From Phaeoceros laevis (Eukaryota; Anthocerotophyta; Anthocerotopsida; Notothyladales), in the NCBI GenBank assembly GCA_049999765.1, contig JBNGIQ010009352.1, positions 1 through 47,373 of the forward strand: 47,373 bases of DNA. The letters run 5' to 3'. A program made the position numbers and the translations under genes. Under the pieces are notes generated by a model. That model ran no database searches, was not told the origin of the DNA, and saw only the letters and a list, made by a program, of their open reading frames with translations. Below are positions 38,101 to 46,221 of the stretch, one piece after another (the stretch's first letter is position 1; each line of letters starts with the position of its first letter).

Positions 38101-38578
38101 TCTTAGTGTGCTGACAGTGTGCGGCCATGCTGGTCTAGTAAGTGAGGGCAGAAAGTACTTCGAGGCTATGACCACACATTATGGCATCACCCCATTCATT
38201 GAGCACTATGTATGCATGCTGGATCTTCTCGGCCGTGCAGGCTATTTGGATGAGGCGCTTGTGATGGCGAAGGCCATGCCTTTCCAACCTAATGGTGCAG
38301 TGTGGCGTACTCTGTTGGGGGCTTGTCGAAAGTGGAGTGATGTTGTATCTGGACGACTTGCTTTTGAATACGCAGTGCGTCTAGATGAGACAGATGCCTC
38401 AGCCTACATATTGATGTCCAACATTTATGCCGGCGCTCAGATGTGGGAGGATGCACAGGAATTGAAGGCAAGGAGAGTGAAATCCAAGGCATGGAAGCAG
38501 CCAGGCACGAGCTGGTGGATCGACATCAGTGGAGTGCACACATTTGTTGCTGGGAACTGGAAGCTTCCTGAGAGTTAA
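35183..38578 (+). CDS. PPR2: PLS-class PPR protein, WW-type end, truncated PDF motif
   Basis: 1131 aa, intronless, the longest gene here. The N-terminus has FQWRQFFADPTHWWDNQ joined directly to PVWVDTGMKR; the central PDF block present in PPR1, PPR3 and PPR4 is missing. PPR triplets run from about residue 150, with MYAKCGS-type motifs about eight times. Between about 36060 and 37330 they recur at exactly 312-bp spacing. The end has LLGRAGYLDEA, KQPGTSWWIDISGVHTFV and a TAA after LPES. A decayed DYW piece follows. Predicted organellar RNA-binding, editing-type protein by family. ATG at 35183 is the first in frame; Met12 is an alternative. N-terminus rich in Ser/Ala. Confidence 0.9.
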   Translation: MERGYSAPSFSMSNDSLAMAARCATSLSTLGQGRSDVLQETCHIGGSEASSHRAAEWFIQLPLCTQHNPGVFQWRQFFADPTHWWDNQPVWVDTGMKRSSDSVWISGQEGFGGIRALGDDFRKVSANEHAVDSVDALSLLVKRGCRVQIGVLYRMLKRSTALKDLAQGRHIHALAVKSGYEGHTFLATHLIGLYASHGRLEEAMRVFAKVSTPDAHNWAAIIFAYARKGEPMQAIQLYQQMRESSVKPDNPVFIAVMKACARAGNLAAGKDVHAHFLADARRPDIFVQTCLVDMYAKCGSIDDARRVFDRLPHRNVVTWTAMIAGYAQQGMGQEALSIYRAMQQEGVTPPDSITFVCLLQACASVGEVALGQGQHLHAQIEQRGLQDDVVVGGSLVNMYAKCNSIQEAWREFSRLPVRNVVTWSAMIAGFARQGMGREALALYGAMYLEGITPAESATFVCLLQACADVGEEALRQGQQLHKLIDGKGLQFDVVVGGSLVNMYAKCGSIESARGVFDRLPHRNVVTWTAMISGYAQQQMGQEALSLYSRMGQEFITALDSVTFVCLLQSCALIGEVALEQGKQLHAQTEEQGLQHDVVVGASLVNMYSKCGSIEDARRVFDRLLCRNVVTWTAMISGYVQQGMGEEALNLYGTMQQEGITLLGSVTFVCLLQACAIVGVTVLHQGKQLHAEIETRGLQDNVVVGGSLVNMYAKCGSLEDSRRVFDRLTQRNVATWNTMIGGYAQQGMGLEALSLYSSMQQEEPNSVTFMALLQACAVVGVEALQQGKLLHLQIEERSLEDHVGVGGSLVNMYAKCGSIEDARRVFDRLPHKNVLTWTAMIAGYAQQGMGQEALSVYSIMQQEGITSPDTVMYACLLQACATLAALPLGKQFHAEIAQQGLQGDVVVGTGLVDMYAKCGSMVDAKQVFDSLSERNVEAWSALIAGYAYQGDSGVVFNLVDRMREEGVQPNAITFLSVLTVCGHAGLVSEGRKYFEAMTTHYGITPFIEHYVCMLDLLGRAGYLDEALVMAKAMPFQPNGAVWRTLLGACRKWSDVVSGRLAFEYAVRLDETDASAYILMSNIYAGAQMWEDAQELKARRVKSKAWKQPGTSWWIDISGVHTFVAGNWKLPES

Positions 38579-38780
38579 TGTATTCTATGCAGGAAGTTGG
38601 TTCCCAAATGAAGAACCAAGGCATAACGTGCTGGATGCAGAGAAGGAGCAGGGGCTGTGCGGGCATCAAGAAGCTATCTAAAGCTTATGCATGAACAAGA
38701 CAATCGAAGAAATGCTCTGATAATTCTGAGGGGTCTGTCGGTTTTTGCGTACAACCTTGACTTCTATAGCAGACAAGCTA
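38579..38780 (+). pseudogene. Remnant of the PPR2 DYW domain
   Basis: In shifting frames: LVPK and QMKNQG, VLDAEKEQGLCGHQE (HxE motif), KLSKAYA, MNKTIEEML, IILRGLSVF. These line up with the start of a DYW domain as in PPR1 and PPR4. Later parts (DCH, CSC) are not recognisable. The order and position directly after the PPR2 stop make this the lost end of the same gene. Confidence 0.65.
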
Positions 38781-39224
38781 CCAGTTGCTTCCATTCGCCT
38801 TCGTTCCACATGCTTTACAGATTCAGACTGTGCCTTCCTGGATGTCAGGTGAACAACCGCCTGGGTTGAAGCCATCCCCTCTGGAGAGGTTTGGGAGCCG
38901 TGCTACAAAGTGGAGTGCGAGTTACAAAATACATCTACCGTGATGTAAACTGGAATGCACAAGTCACGGCACGTGCAAGGGTGGAAGAGATTAGCAGAAA
39001 ATATTTAGCCTGGTGCTGAATATGGTAATATGGGTTTCCAGACGATCTTCCCCGCAGGCATACGATGCACCCATAGAATCATCCACTAAACCGTTGCCTA
39101 ACAATAGCTGTAATGTTACCCGCGCTGAGGATGAAGGCAGCACGAAGCCGAGACACGAGAATACAGGACTTCGTGCTCATGTAGACTACGGAGTTTGTAG
39201 TATAAGCACGGTTCGAGCACTGAC

Positions 39225-39480
39225 TACAGTGACATGCAGGAAAAGACAAAACGCCACCCGATTGTGCCACATTCGTATCACCCTGCGCGCATGTGCACGC
39301 GAAGGTATTGTAGCCTGCAGCTGTAGCCCGCGCACAGATTGAAGCCCGAGGATTGTTGATGTGGGTGTACTAGGTGGCAACTTGTTTTTGGCGAATGTTG
39401 TACGCAGTAAGACGGTAGTAGCTTGGAAAATGCTTGGAGCCTTTAGAGGCGTCATCATAGAACTGTGAAGGCATGGACTC
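39225..39480 (+). pseudogene. Short decayed PPR fragment
   Basis: Mixed frames give ATFVS, CAR, AQIEARGL, then VGVLGGNL and VVAWKMLGAF, matching the order in PPR1 and PPR2 (TFVCLLQACA, HAQIEERGLQ, DVVVGGSLV, VTWxAMIAG). About one P-L-S triplet is left. 38781-39224 and 39481-39977 show no gene. Confidence 0.55.
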
Positions 39481-39977
39481 CTGATCGCATGATTTGAATG
39501 GTCCCAAGTCATTTTCGATAACCTCAAGTCAGTAACATTTTGAGGACCCTGTCCCACCAGCAAACTAGGGGTTGGTCGCTGCAAGGTCCATGTTGCCATG
39601 TTGTTGAATTGTTGTGGAGTTACTTGATGTGACCTGAGACCGGAATAAGTGGTCGTCAGACCAACCACAGCTGGATCTCTTAATTCCTCAGGAAACAAAA
39701 AGCAGTCGCAGCTTCCCAATAACCTTGACGTCGAGTGTCCCACCGACCGATCAAGCAGCTTCTGTTTCGTTTGGATGCACGGACCTGTGAGGACGGAGAA
39801 GCTCCCTTGATTGCTGCAGGCATCTCATCGGCCGGCAGTCCCTCCTAGGTCGAAATTGATGGCAGTGGGCAGCCTGCTAGTCCCCCAAGCAGGCACATAG
39901 CAATCACGTTCTATAGTAGAATAAGACCTCCTTGGCATCAAGACTGTCCCGTAATCCCGAAGGCTACGGATCCTTCT

Positions 39978-42663
39978 TTACGTATTAACAACAACTTCTT
40001 TCAGCTTTGCTTGCATATCTCGGCTTTCAGGGCCGTGATCTCCCGCAAAAAACACATGCTCAAGTCCACTAGTGTCCATCCACCAGCTTCGTCCAGGTTG
40101 TTTATATGCCCCTGAGCTCACTCTCAGTGCCTGGATCTCTTCGGCCTCCTCCTGCATGTCAGCAGCTGCATAGATGTTCGACATCAGAACATAAGCTGCG
40201 GCTTCATTTTTATCAATCTTCACTGCACATTCAAATGCCTGCCGTCCCAGCTCAACATCTGTCCACTTTTGACAAGCACAGAGAACAGAATTCCATAATG
40301 CACTATGAGGTTGGAAAGGCATTTTCTTCACCATCTCCATTGCCTTATCTAGGAGGCCAGCACGACCAAGTATATCAACCAAGCAAGTGAAGTGTTTCAT
40401 TGTCGGGGTGATGCCGTAGTCTCTTCTCATTGCCTCAAAGTATGTCTGACCCTTCTCTACCAACCCCCCATGACTGCATACCATAAGAACTCCAAGAAAT
40501 ACTGTTCCATCTGGCTGTATGCCTTCGTGCTGCATCCTTTGAAGCAAATCAAGGACACGGTCACTGTCTCCTTGACGGGCATATCCTGTGATCAATGCAC
40601 TCCATGCCACAGTGTCTCTTGTGGGCAATGCGTCAAACACCTGCTGTGCATCCACCATGCTCCCACATTTTGCATACATGTCAATAAGACTGCTCGCCAT
40701 AGACTTGTGCATAGGCTCTGGGCCAGGTTTTGTAAGCTGAGCGTGGATTTCCTTCCCCTTTCCTAGTACTCCCACACTACCACAAGCCTTCAATGCACTC
40801 ACGTAGGTTTGATCATCAGGTACCACACCTCCCAATTGCATTTCCACAAACAGCTGCAAAGCCTCTTGACCTTTGCCCGTCTGTGTGTACCCAGAAATTA
40901 CTGCATTCCAGGAAACCACGTCACGATGAGGCATCTTTTTGAACACTTGGATAGCATCCTCCATGCTCCCGCACTTTGCATATACATCCACAAGCATGGT
41001 CCCCACAAACACGTCGGTCTCAAACCTCTGTGCAACAACCTTAGAGTGGATGCCTCTTACGATGTCTAGACATCTTTTTCTAACAGCTATACTACCATTT
41101 CCATTCCTCTCCTCCGATTCTGCCAGGCTGCCACAAGCTTTGAGGGCACTGACATATGTCCTAGCATCAGGCACCACACCATCATGCTGCATCCTAGCGA
41201 ATAGGTCCAAAGCTTCTTCCCCTTTGTCCGTCAATGCATATCCCAGTATCATGGCGGTCCAAGAAACCACATCACGACGAGCCATCTTCTCAAACACAAG
41301 CCTAGCATACTCCATGCTCCCACACTTCGCATATACATCTACCAGCATGGTCCCTACAAACACATCTGTCTCTAGTTCTACTTTCACCACATCAGAGTGG
41401 ATGTGTCTGACCGTCTCCAGACAAGTGTCTCTCAAAGCTTTACTATCCTCTTTATTCTTCTTTTCCATTTCTGCGAGGCTGATGCAAGCCTTGAGCACAC
41501 CAACATATGTCCTGCCATCAGGTACAACACCTTCCTGTTGCATCCGGCCAAAAAGTTCCAGACCTTTTTCACCATCATTCCTCTGGGCATACCCAAAAAT
41601 CATGCCATTCCAAGAAACCACGTCATGGAAAGGCATTTTGTCGAACACATGCTTTGCGTCCTCCAGGCTTCCACATTTGGAATATGCAACCACAAGCATA
41701 TTTCCAACAAACAAATCTGACTCAAACTTCGTCTTTTTAACATCTGCATGGATGGCCCTCACTGCCTCCAGACATCGGCCATCTCCAAATATTCCATCAA
41801 CTTCAGCCCTCTCTTGCAATCCTGCAAGGCTACTACAAGCCTTCAGTACACTAACATAGGTGCGGCCATCCGGAGCGATGCCAGCTGCTTGCATCTGGGC
41901 ATACAGTTCCAGAGCCTCTTCACCCTTGCCCATTTGGGCATACCCCAAGAGCATGGCATTCCATGAAACCACATCACGATGAAGAATCTTTTCAAAGGCA
42001 CGCCTCGCTTCCACCACATTCTTGCATTTTGCATACACAGTCACCAGCACAGTGCCTACGTATGGGTTAAACTCCAACCCACTTCTTGACACCTCTCTAT
42101 GGATTCTCTTAGCACATTCCAGGTCCTGCAAGGTACCGCATGCCTTCAACAGAGCTACAAGAGTACGTAGACTCGGTTTGAGCCCATCTTTTTGCATCTC
42201 ATCGTACACTTTGAGAGCCTGTCTACTTTGCCCGCATTTGGTATACTGTGATATAAGGATGGCCCAGGAGTACTCATTTCGTTGAAATCTTTTGAATTCA
42301 AGAACATTACCAGGGTTGCATTCACCATGAAAACCAGTGCCAATTCCAGAGCAGCCTCTGCGAGCTTCTACGACTGATGCATCCCTTTCTAGAGCTGCGG
42401 TCACCCACAAGGGAGTCTTCCAGTGGTCAACCCAAAGTGCATCCTTGGTAGTCTTATGCCTAAAGTCTGGAGACTTGGCATGGAGCTGCTTGAAGGACCA
42501 TCCAAATTGTAAGTCCGCAACGCCTCACAAACAGCACAAGATCATCATATCATATTACAACACAGCTTGGCACTTACTTTGTTTCCTCTGTTATCCCACC
42601 AATCGATTGGAGCTTTGAAATAGTTCAGCCATAGGGAATCCGCATTGGCTGCGTTCCTTTCAC
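39978..42663 (-). CDS. PPR3: PLS-class PPR protein, WW-type end, intron within PDF motif, 5' end unresolved
   Basis: The main exon runs from 42485 to 39978. It begins inside the PDF motif (HAKSPDFRHKTTKDALWVDH, WKTPLWVTAALE); starting at the in-frame Met of 42410 would cut this motif in half. Upstream, 42577-42486 is a 92-bp intron (GTAAGT donor, CAG acceptor, phase 0). Exon 42663-42578 encodes ADSLWLNYFKAPIDWWDNRG, the first half of the motif. That exon starts after a likely TTGTAG acceptor, so at least one more 5' exon exists. Then about five PLS triplets follow (VYAKCGSMEYARLVFEKM, RDVVSWTAMILGYA), with unusual inserts of about 15 residues between triplets. The end is PGRSWWMDTSGLEHVFFAG and stops at VVVNT without a DYW domain. 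Family role: organellar RNA processing or editing. Confidence 0.88.
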
Positions 42664-43248
42664 CTACAAGTGTACCTCAAAAGGTTTAGGCCAGGCGCAC
42701 TTAGCCTTCGACAGATAAGTTAACTTGCTACTCGACTGTACTATACCACATGCGCGGTCGGTCCCGCTGGACCCAGACTTCAAGTCCTGCGAGCAACTGG
42801 AACCGGCTTGATCCCGCGCTGGTGGCAGCCGGGTCTTGATCTTAAGAAGACCTCCGAGAAAGTCATTCCGCTGGTACAGGGTCTGCAGGTGACACTTTCG
42901 CCGGGCTCAATAGGGAGACGAATTGTGTGGCGATGGAATTGCTTGAAGAACAATGTTACCTTGACTTGCAGTAACTTGTGCCGGTTGCATAACAGATGTT
43001 CATTGCGGAACCAGTTTCCATATTTTCTTGGCCAAGGCTGCCATCCAGGCGGGTGAAGCACCCACACCTTCATCGGGCTGCAGGCCGGCGAATCATTTCT
43101 GCTCGGCGGTTAGCACAGAGACCACGCAGCCCTGTGCGGTCCTGGTGCACATCTAGGCGTGTGAGTTCTGGTAGGTTATTTTACAGAGAGCGTCTGACGC
43201 ATCCTTATTAGCAGGCGCTAGACTCCTACAAGCATGCGCATATGACCG
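42664..43248. other. Divergent intergenic region between PPR3 and PPR4
   Basis: Must hold the 5' exon(s) of PPR3 on the minus strand and the PPR4 promoter on the plus strand. Overlapping open frames at 42780-43073 (minus) and 42808-43056 (plus) show no recognised domain. I cannot choose a PPR3 first exon. Confidence 0.5.
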
Positions 43249-46134
43249 ATGTCTGCCAGCTCGTTGCTGCCAGTAGTAGGTCCTGCGCTTCAGCTGATTC
43301 ATGGTCTGCCAACTGATACGAATTGTCACCAGCGAAGCTTGTCACCTCAGCAACTGTTATCGGAAAACGGCAATGTTCTGAAGGACGGCAATCCCATCCA
43401 TCTTGGGCATTGTGAGCTCCAAAACGTATCTCGGCACCCGGACAGTGTGCATCCGCACAGAGCAAGAGAGGAGTCCTTGTGGCGCCAGTATTTTTTGGAT
43501 CCTGCACTGTGGTGGGATAATAGGCACGATAAAAAGAGCTCCCGCTCACCTGACTTTAGGCACACAGAGTCGAAAGAAGTCCTTTGGCTGAACAGCTTCT
43601 GGAAGCCTGCCTGGGTAGATGAGCAACTGGCTGCTTTGGATAGACGGCTGGGGTTTCCTCTCTCCACATCGGACTCAACCTTGCTTAATGGCAGGTGGGC
43701 AGGGTCCAAAAGTGCTGAAGCTGTCAGGAAATTCTGTGACAAAGGGCAGCTCAATGAAGCTGTTAACCATTTGGGCGTTCTGGTGGAAAAAAATTCGCTT
43801 GTTTCCCCATCTCTCTTGTGCAGTGTCCTTAGGAGCTGTGTCGCGCAGAAGAATTTAGTCGTGGGTCGCCGTGTTCATGAACTTACTGTCAGAGGCGGTT
43901 ATGAATCGAACGCATACTTAGCCACTCACATCCTGCGAATGTATGCTTCTCACGGCAATTTGCAAGAGGCCAAGGATGTGTTCATCAGGATGACTAAGCC
44001 AAATGCTTTTTCGTGGTCTGCCGTGATTGCAGCTCATGCTAAACTTGGGGAACCCAAGCAGGCCATCAAACTGTATGAAGAGATGCGAAGCTCAGGGGTG
44101 AAGCCGGATGCACACGTGTTTTTGGCAGCCTTGCAAGCTTGTGCATGTGCAGTAGACTTGGTATCTGGCAGGCAAGTGCATGCTGACGTGTTAGAGAGTG
44201 GCGTTCATCCGACCTTGTCTGTATGGAATTGCATGGTGGACATGTATGCAAAGTGTGGCAGTTTGGAAGATGCCCGCAAGTTGTTTGACAGTTTAGTTGG
44301 AAAGGATGTGGTGACATGGAATACCATGATAGCTGGGTATGCTCAGTATGAGCGGGCCCAGGAAGCCCTATCTCTTTACGAGCAAATGGAGGTGGAAGGT
44401 GTGGTGCTAGCTAACCCTGTTACTTTTGCCTGCTTACTGAAGGCATGCGGAAAGGCAGGAGCGTTACAACAGGGCAAGCAGCTACATTCACGGATTCTGC
44501 AACAAGGACTGGAGTCTGACACCGTGGTGGGAACCTGCCTTGTGGACATGTATGTGAAATGTGGCAAGTTGGACGATTCCCGAATTATTTTTGACAAATT
44601 GGTCGCAAAGAATGTGGTGACATGGACTACTATGATCGCTGGGTATGCAGAGCATGGACAGGCTCAAGAAGCCCTTTCTGTTTACGAGCAAATGGAGGTG
44701 GAAAGCATGGTGCAAGCAGACCCTGTTACATTTGCTTGCTTATTAAAGGCATGTGCACGGGAGGGGGCCTTACAACAGGGTAAGCAGCTCCATTCACAGA
44801 TTCTGGAAAGAGGGCTCGAAGCTGACGCGGTTGTGGGGAGCTGCCTGGTTGATATGTATGCCAAATGTGGCAGGCCACACGATGCACGCAGAGTTTTTGA
44901 CAGTTTGCCAAGAAAGAATGTCGTGACGTGGACAGCAATGATTGCAGGATATGCAGAACATGGGCTTGGTCAGGAGGCCCTTTCTCTTTATGACACCATG
45001 GAGCAGACTGGTTCAATTCTCGCTAATTCCTTCACATTTGGTTGCCTCCTGAAGGCATGTGCTACTGTTGGGGCCTTGCAACAGGGCAAGCGGCTCCATT
45101 CACAGATTTTGGAAATGGGTCTAGAAACTGACACGCTGGTGGGCAACAGCTTGGTGGATATGTATGCAAAATGTGGCAGGCTTAAAGATGCGCACAGGGT
45201 TTTTGATAGTTTGCCCGTCAAGGATGTAGTCACGTGGACAATCATGATAAACGGGTTTGGTCAAAATAATGAAGGCCAAAAGGCAATACAGTGTTACGAG
45301 GAGATGATGCGGGAGGGCGTTCAGGCTAATGAAACTACTTTCACTTGCCTTCTAGCAGCATGCAGTCATGAGGGCCTGGTAAAAGAGGGTCAGCAAATCT
45401 TCAATGTCATGGTGGAAGACTGTGGCATAATGCCTACTGTTGATCATTGCAGTTGCATGGTCGATCTGTATGGTCGGGCAGGCTATTTGGAGGTCTCCGA
45501 GAAAATGTTGCTGTCATATGAGAGCAATGACGTTGGATTCATGTCGTTGTTGAATGCCTGCAAAATTCATGCTGATGTCGAGCGTGGAAGGCGGTGTTTT
45601 GAGAGTCTAATTACATCTGATCCTCAGAAGTCGGCCGCATATGTGCTTATGGGACATATCTATGGAAATGCTGGTAGATGGTCGGATGTGGAGAATGTCG
45701 AAAGGTTGAGAAAGCTTGCTGGAGCTAGCAAGAAACCTGCAGTGGCTGGCATTGAGGTGGCCAGGTATGTCCATACATTTGTTGTGGGGGAAGAAAGGGG
45801 AGATGTATCCTCCAAGGTTCAGGGTATGAATTTGAGGTTGAAGGAGCAAGGAGGCCATGTGCCACACACAGAGTTGGTGCTAAAGCAAGTGTCTGAGAAG
45901 GAAAAAGAAGATGAACTTTGTGGACATGCCGAGAAGCTAGCTTTAGCATATGGACTCTTGAATACTCCAGATAGGTCACCACTGCTGGTCACCAAGAATC
46001 TTCGCATGTGCAGCGACTGCCACAGGTCCACTGAGATCATGTCAAGGATTGAAAAGAGAGAGATTGTAGTAAGGGATGCATGCCGTGTCCACCGGTTCAT
46101 GGATGGATCTTGTCAGTGTGGGGGTCGACCTTGA
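43249..46134 (+). CDS. PPR4: PLS-class PPR protein with complete KP/GRP-type DYW domain
   Basis: 961 aa, intronless. Order: possible transit peptide (1-50), full PDF motif at about 77-130 (LWRQYFLDPALWWDNR, SPDFRH, VLWLNS, PAWVDEQL), about five PLS triplets, E/E+ region, then DYW domain from about 830. Before the domain it has KKPAVAGIEVARYVHTFVVG instead of the usual PGxSWIE, i.e. the KP variant. The domain has CGHAEKLALAYG (HxE), NLRMCSDCHRS (CxxCH) and CQCG, so zinc and catalytic positions are present. It ends GGRP rather than DYW. Variants with KP and a GRP end have been proposed as U-to-C editing factors in hornworts, ferns and lycophytes. The first ATG in frame is used. The end is followed by a 72-bp tandem copy. 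Confidence 0.93.
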   Translation: MSASSLLPVVGPALQLIHGLPTDTNCHQRSLSPQQLLSENGNVLKDGNPIHLGHCELQNVSRHPDSVHPHRAREESLWRQYFLDPALWWDNRHDKKSSRSPDFRHTESKEVLWLNSFWKPAWVDEQLAALDRRLGFPLSTSDSTLLNGRWAGSKSAEAVRKFCDKGQLNEAVNHLGVLVEKNSLVSPSLLCSVLRSCVAQKNLVVGRRVHELTVRGGYESNAYLATHILRMYASHGNLQEAKDVFIRMTKPNAFSWSAVIAAHAKLGEPKQAIKLYEEMRSSGVKPDAHVFLAALQACACAVDLVSGRQVHADVLESGVHPTLSVWNCMVDMYAKCGSLEDARKLFDSLVGKDVVTWNTMIAGYAQYERAQEALSLYEQMEVEGVVLANPVTFACLLKACGKAGALQQGKQLHSRILQQGLESDTVVGTCLVDMYVKCGKLDDSRIIFDKLVAKNVVTWTTMIAGYAEHGQAQEALSVYEQMEVESMVQADPVTFACLLKACAREGALQQGKQLHSQILERGLEADAVVGSCLVDMYAKCGRPHDARRVFDSLPRKNVVTWTAMIAGYAEHGLGQEALSLYDTMEQTGSILANSFTFGCLLKACATVGALQQGKRLHSQILEMGLETDTLVGNSLVDMYAKCGRLKDAHRVFDSLPVKDVVTWTIMINGFGQNNEGQKAIQCYEEMMREGVQANETTFTCLLAACSHEGLVKEGQQIFNVMVEDCGIMPTVDHCSCMVDLYGRAGYLEVSEKMLLSYESNDVGFMSLLNACKIHADVERGRRCFESLITSDPQKSAAYVLMGHIYGNAGRWSDVENVERLRKLAGASKKPAVAGIEVARYVHTFVVGEERGDVSSKVQGMNLRLKEQGGHVPHTELVLKQVSEKEKEDELCGHAEKLALAYGLLNTPDRSPLLVTKNLRMCSDCHRSTEIMSRIEKREIVVRDACRVHRFMDGSCQCGGRP

Positions 46135-46221
46135 TAGTAGAAAGCACCTGCACGCTGTGGTCACCAGGTCATGGATGGATCTTGTCAGTGCGGTGGCCGA
46201 CCTTGATAGTAAAAAGCACCC
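46078..46221 (+). repeat. 72-bp tandem duplication of the PPR4 3' end
   Basis: Unit 1 is 46078-46149 and unit 2 is 46150-46221. Unit 1 encodes the last residues of PPR4 (ACRVHRFMDGSCQCGGRP and stop) plus 3' sequence. Unit 2 lies after the stop yet still reads MDGSCQCGGRP and stop in the same frame (24 codons per unit). Several differences in this stretch are silent. Confidence 0.9.

Noticed and set aside
40939-41859. 306-aa plus-strand frame opposite PPR3
   Set aside because: Exact antisense of repeated PPR codons; the repeat structure keeps several frames open.
42780-43073. 97-aa minus-strand frame as the first exon of PPR3
   Set aside because: No PDF or transit-peptide features that can be judged and no clear donor in the right phase.
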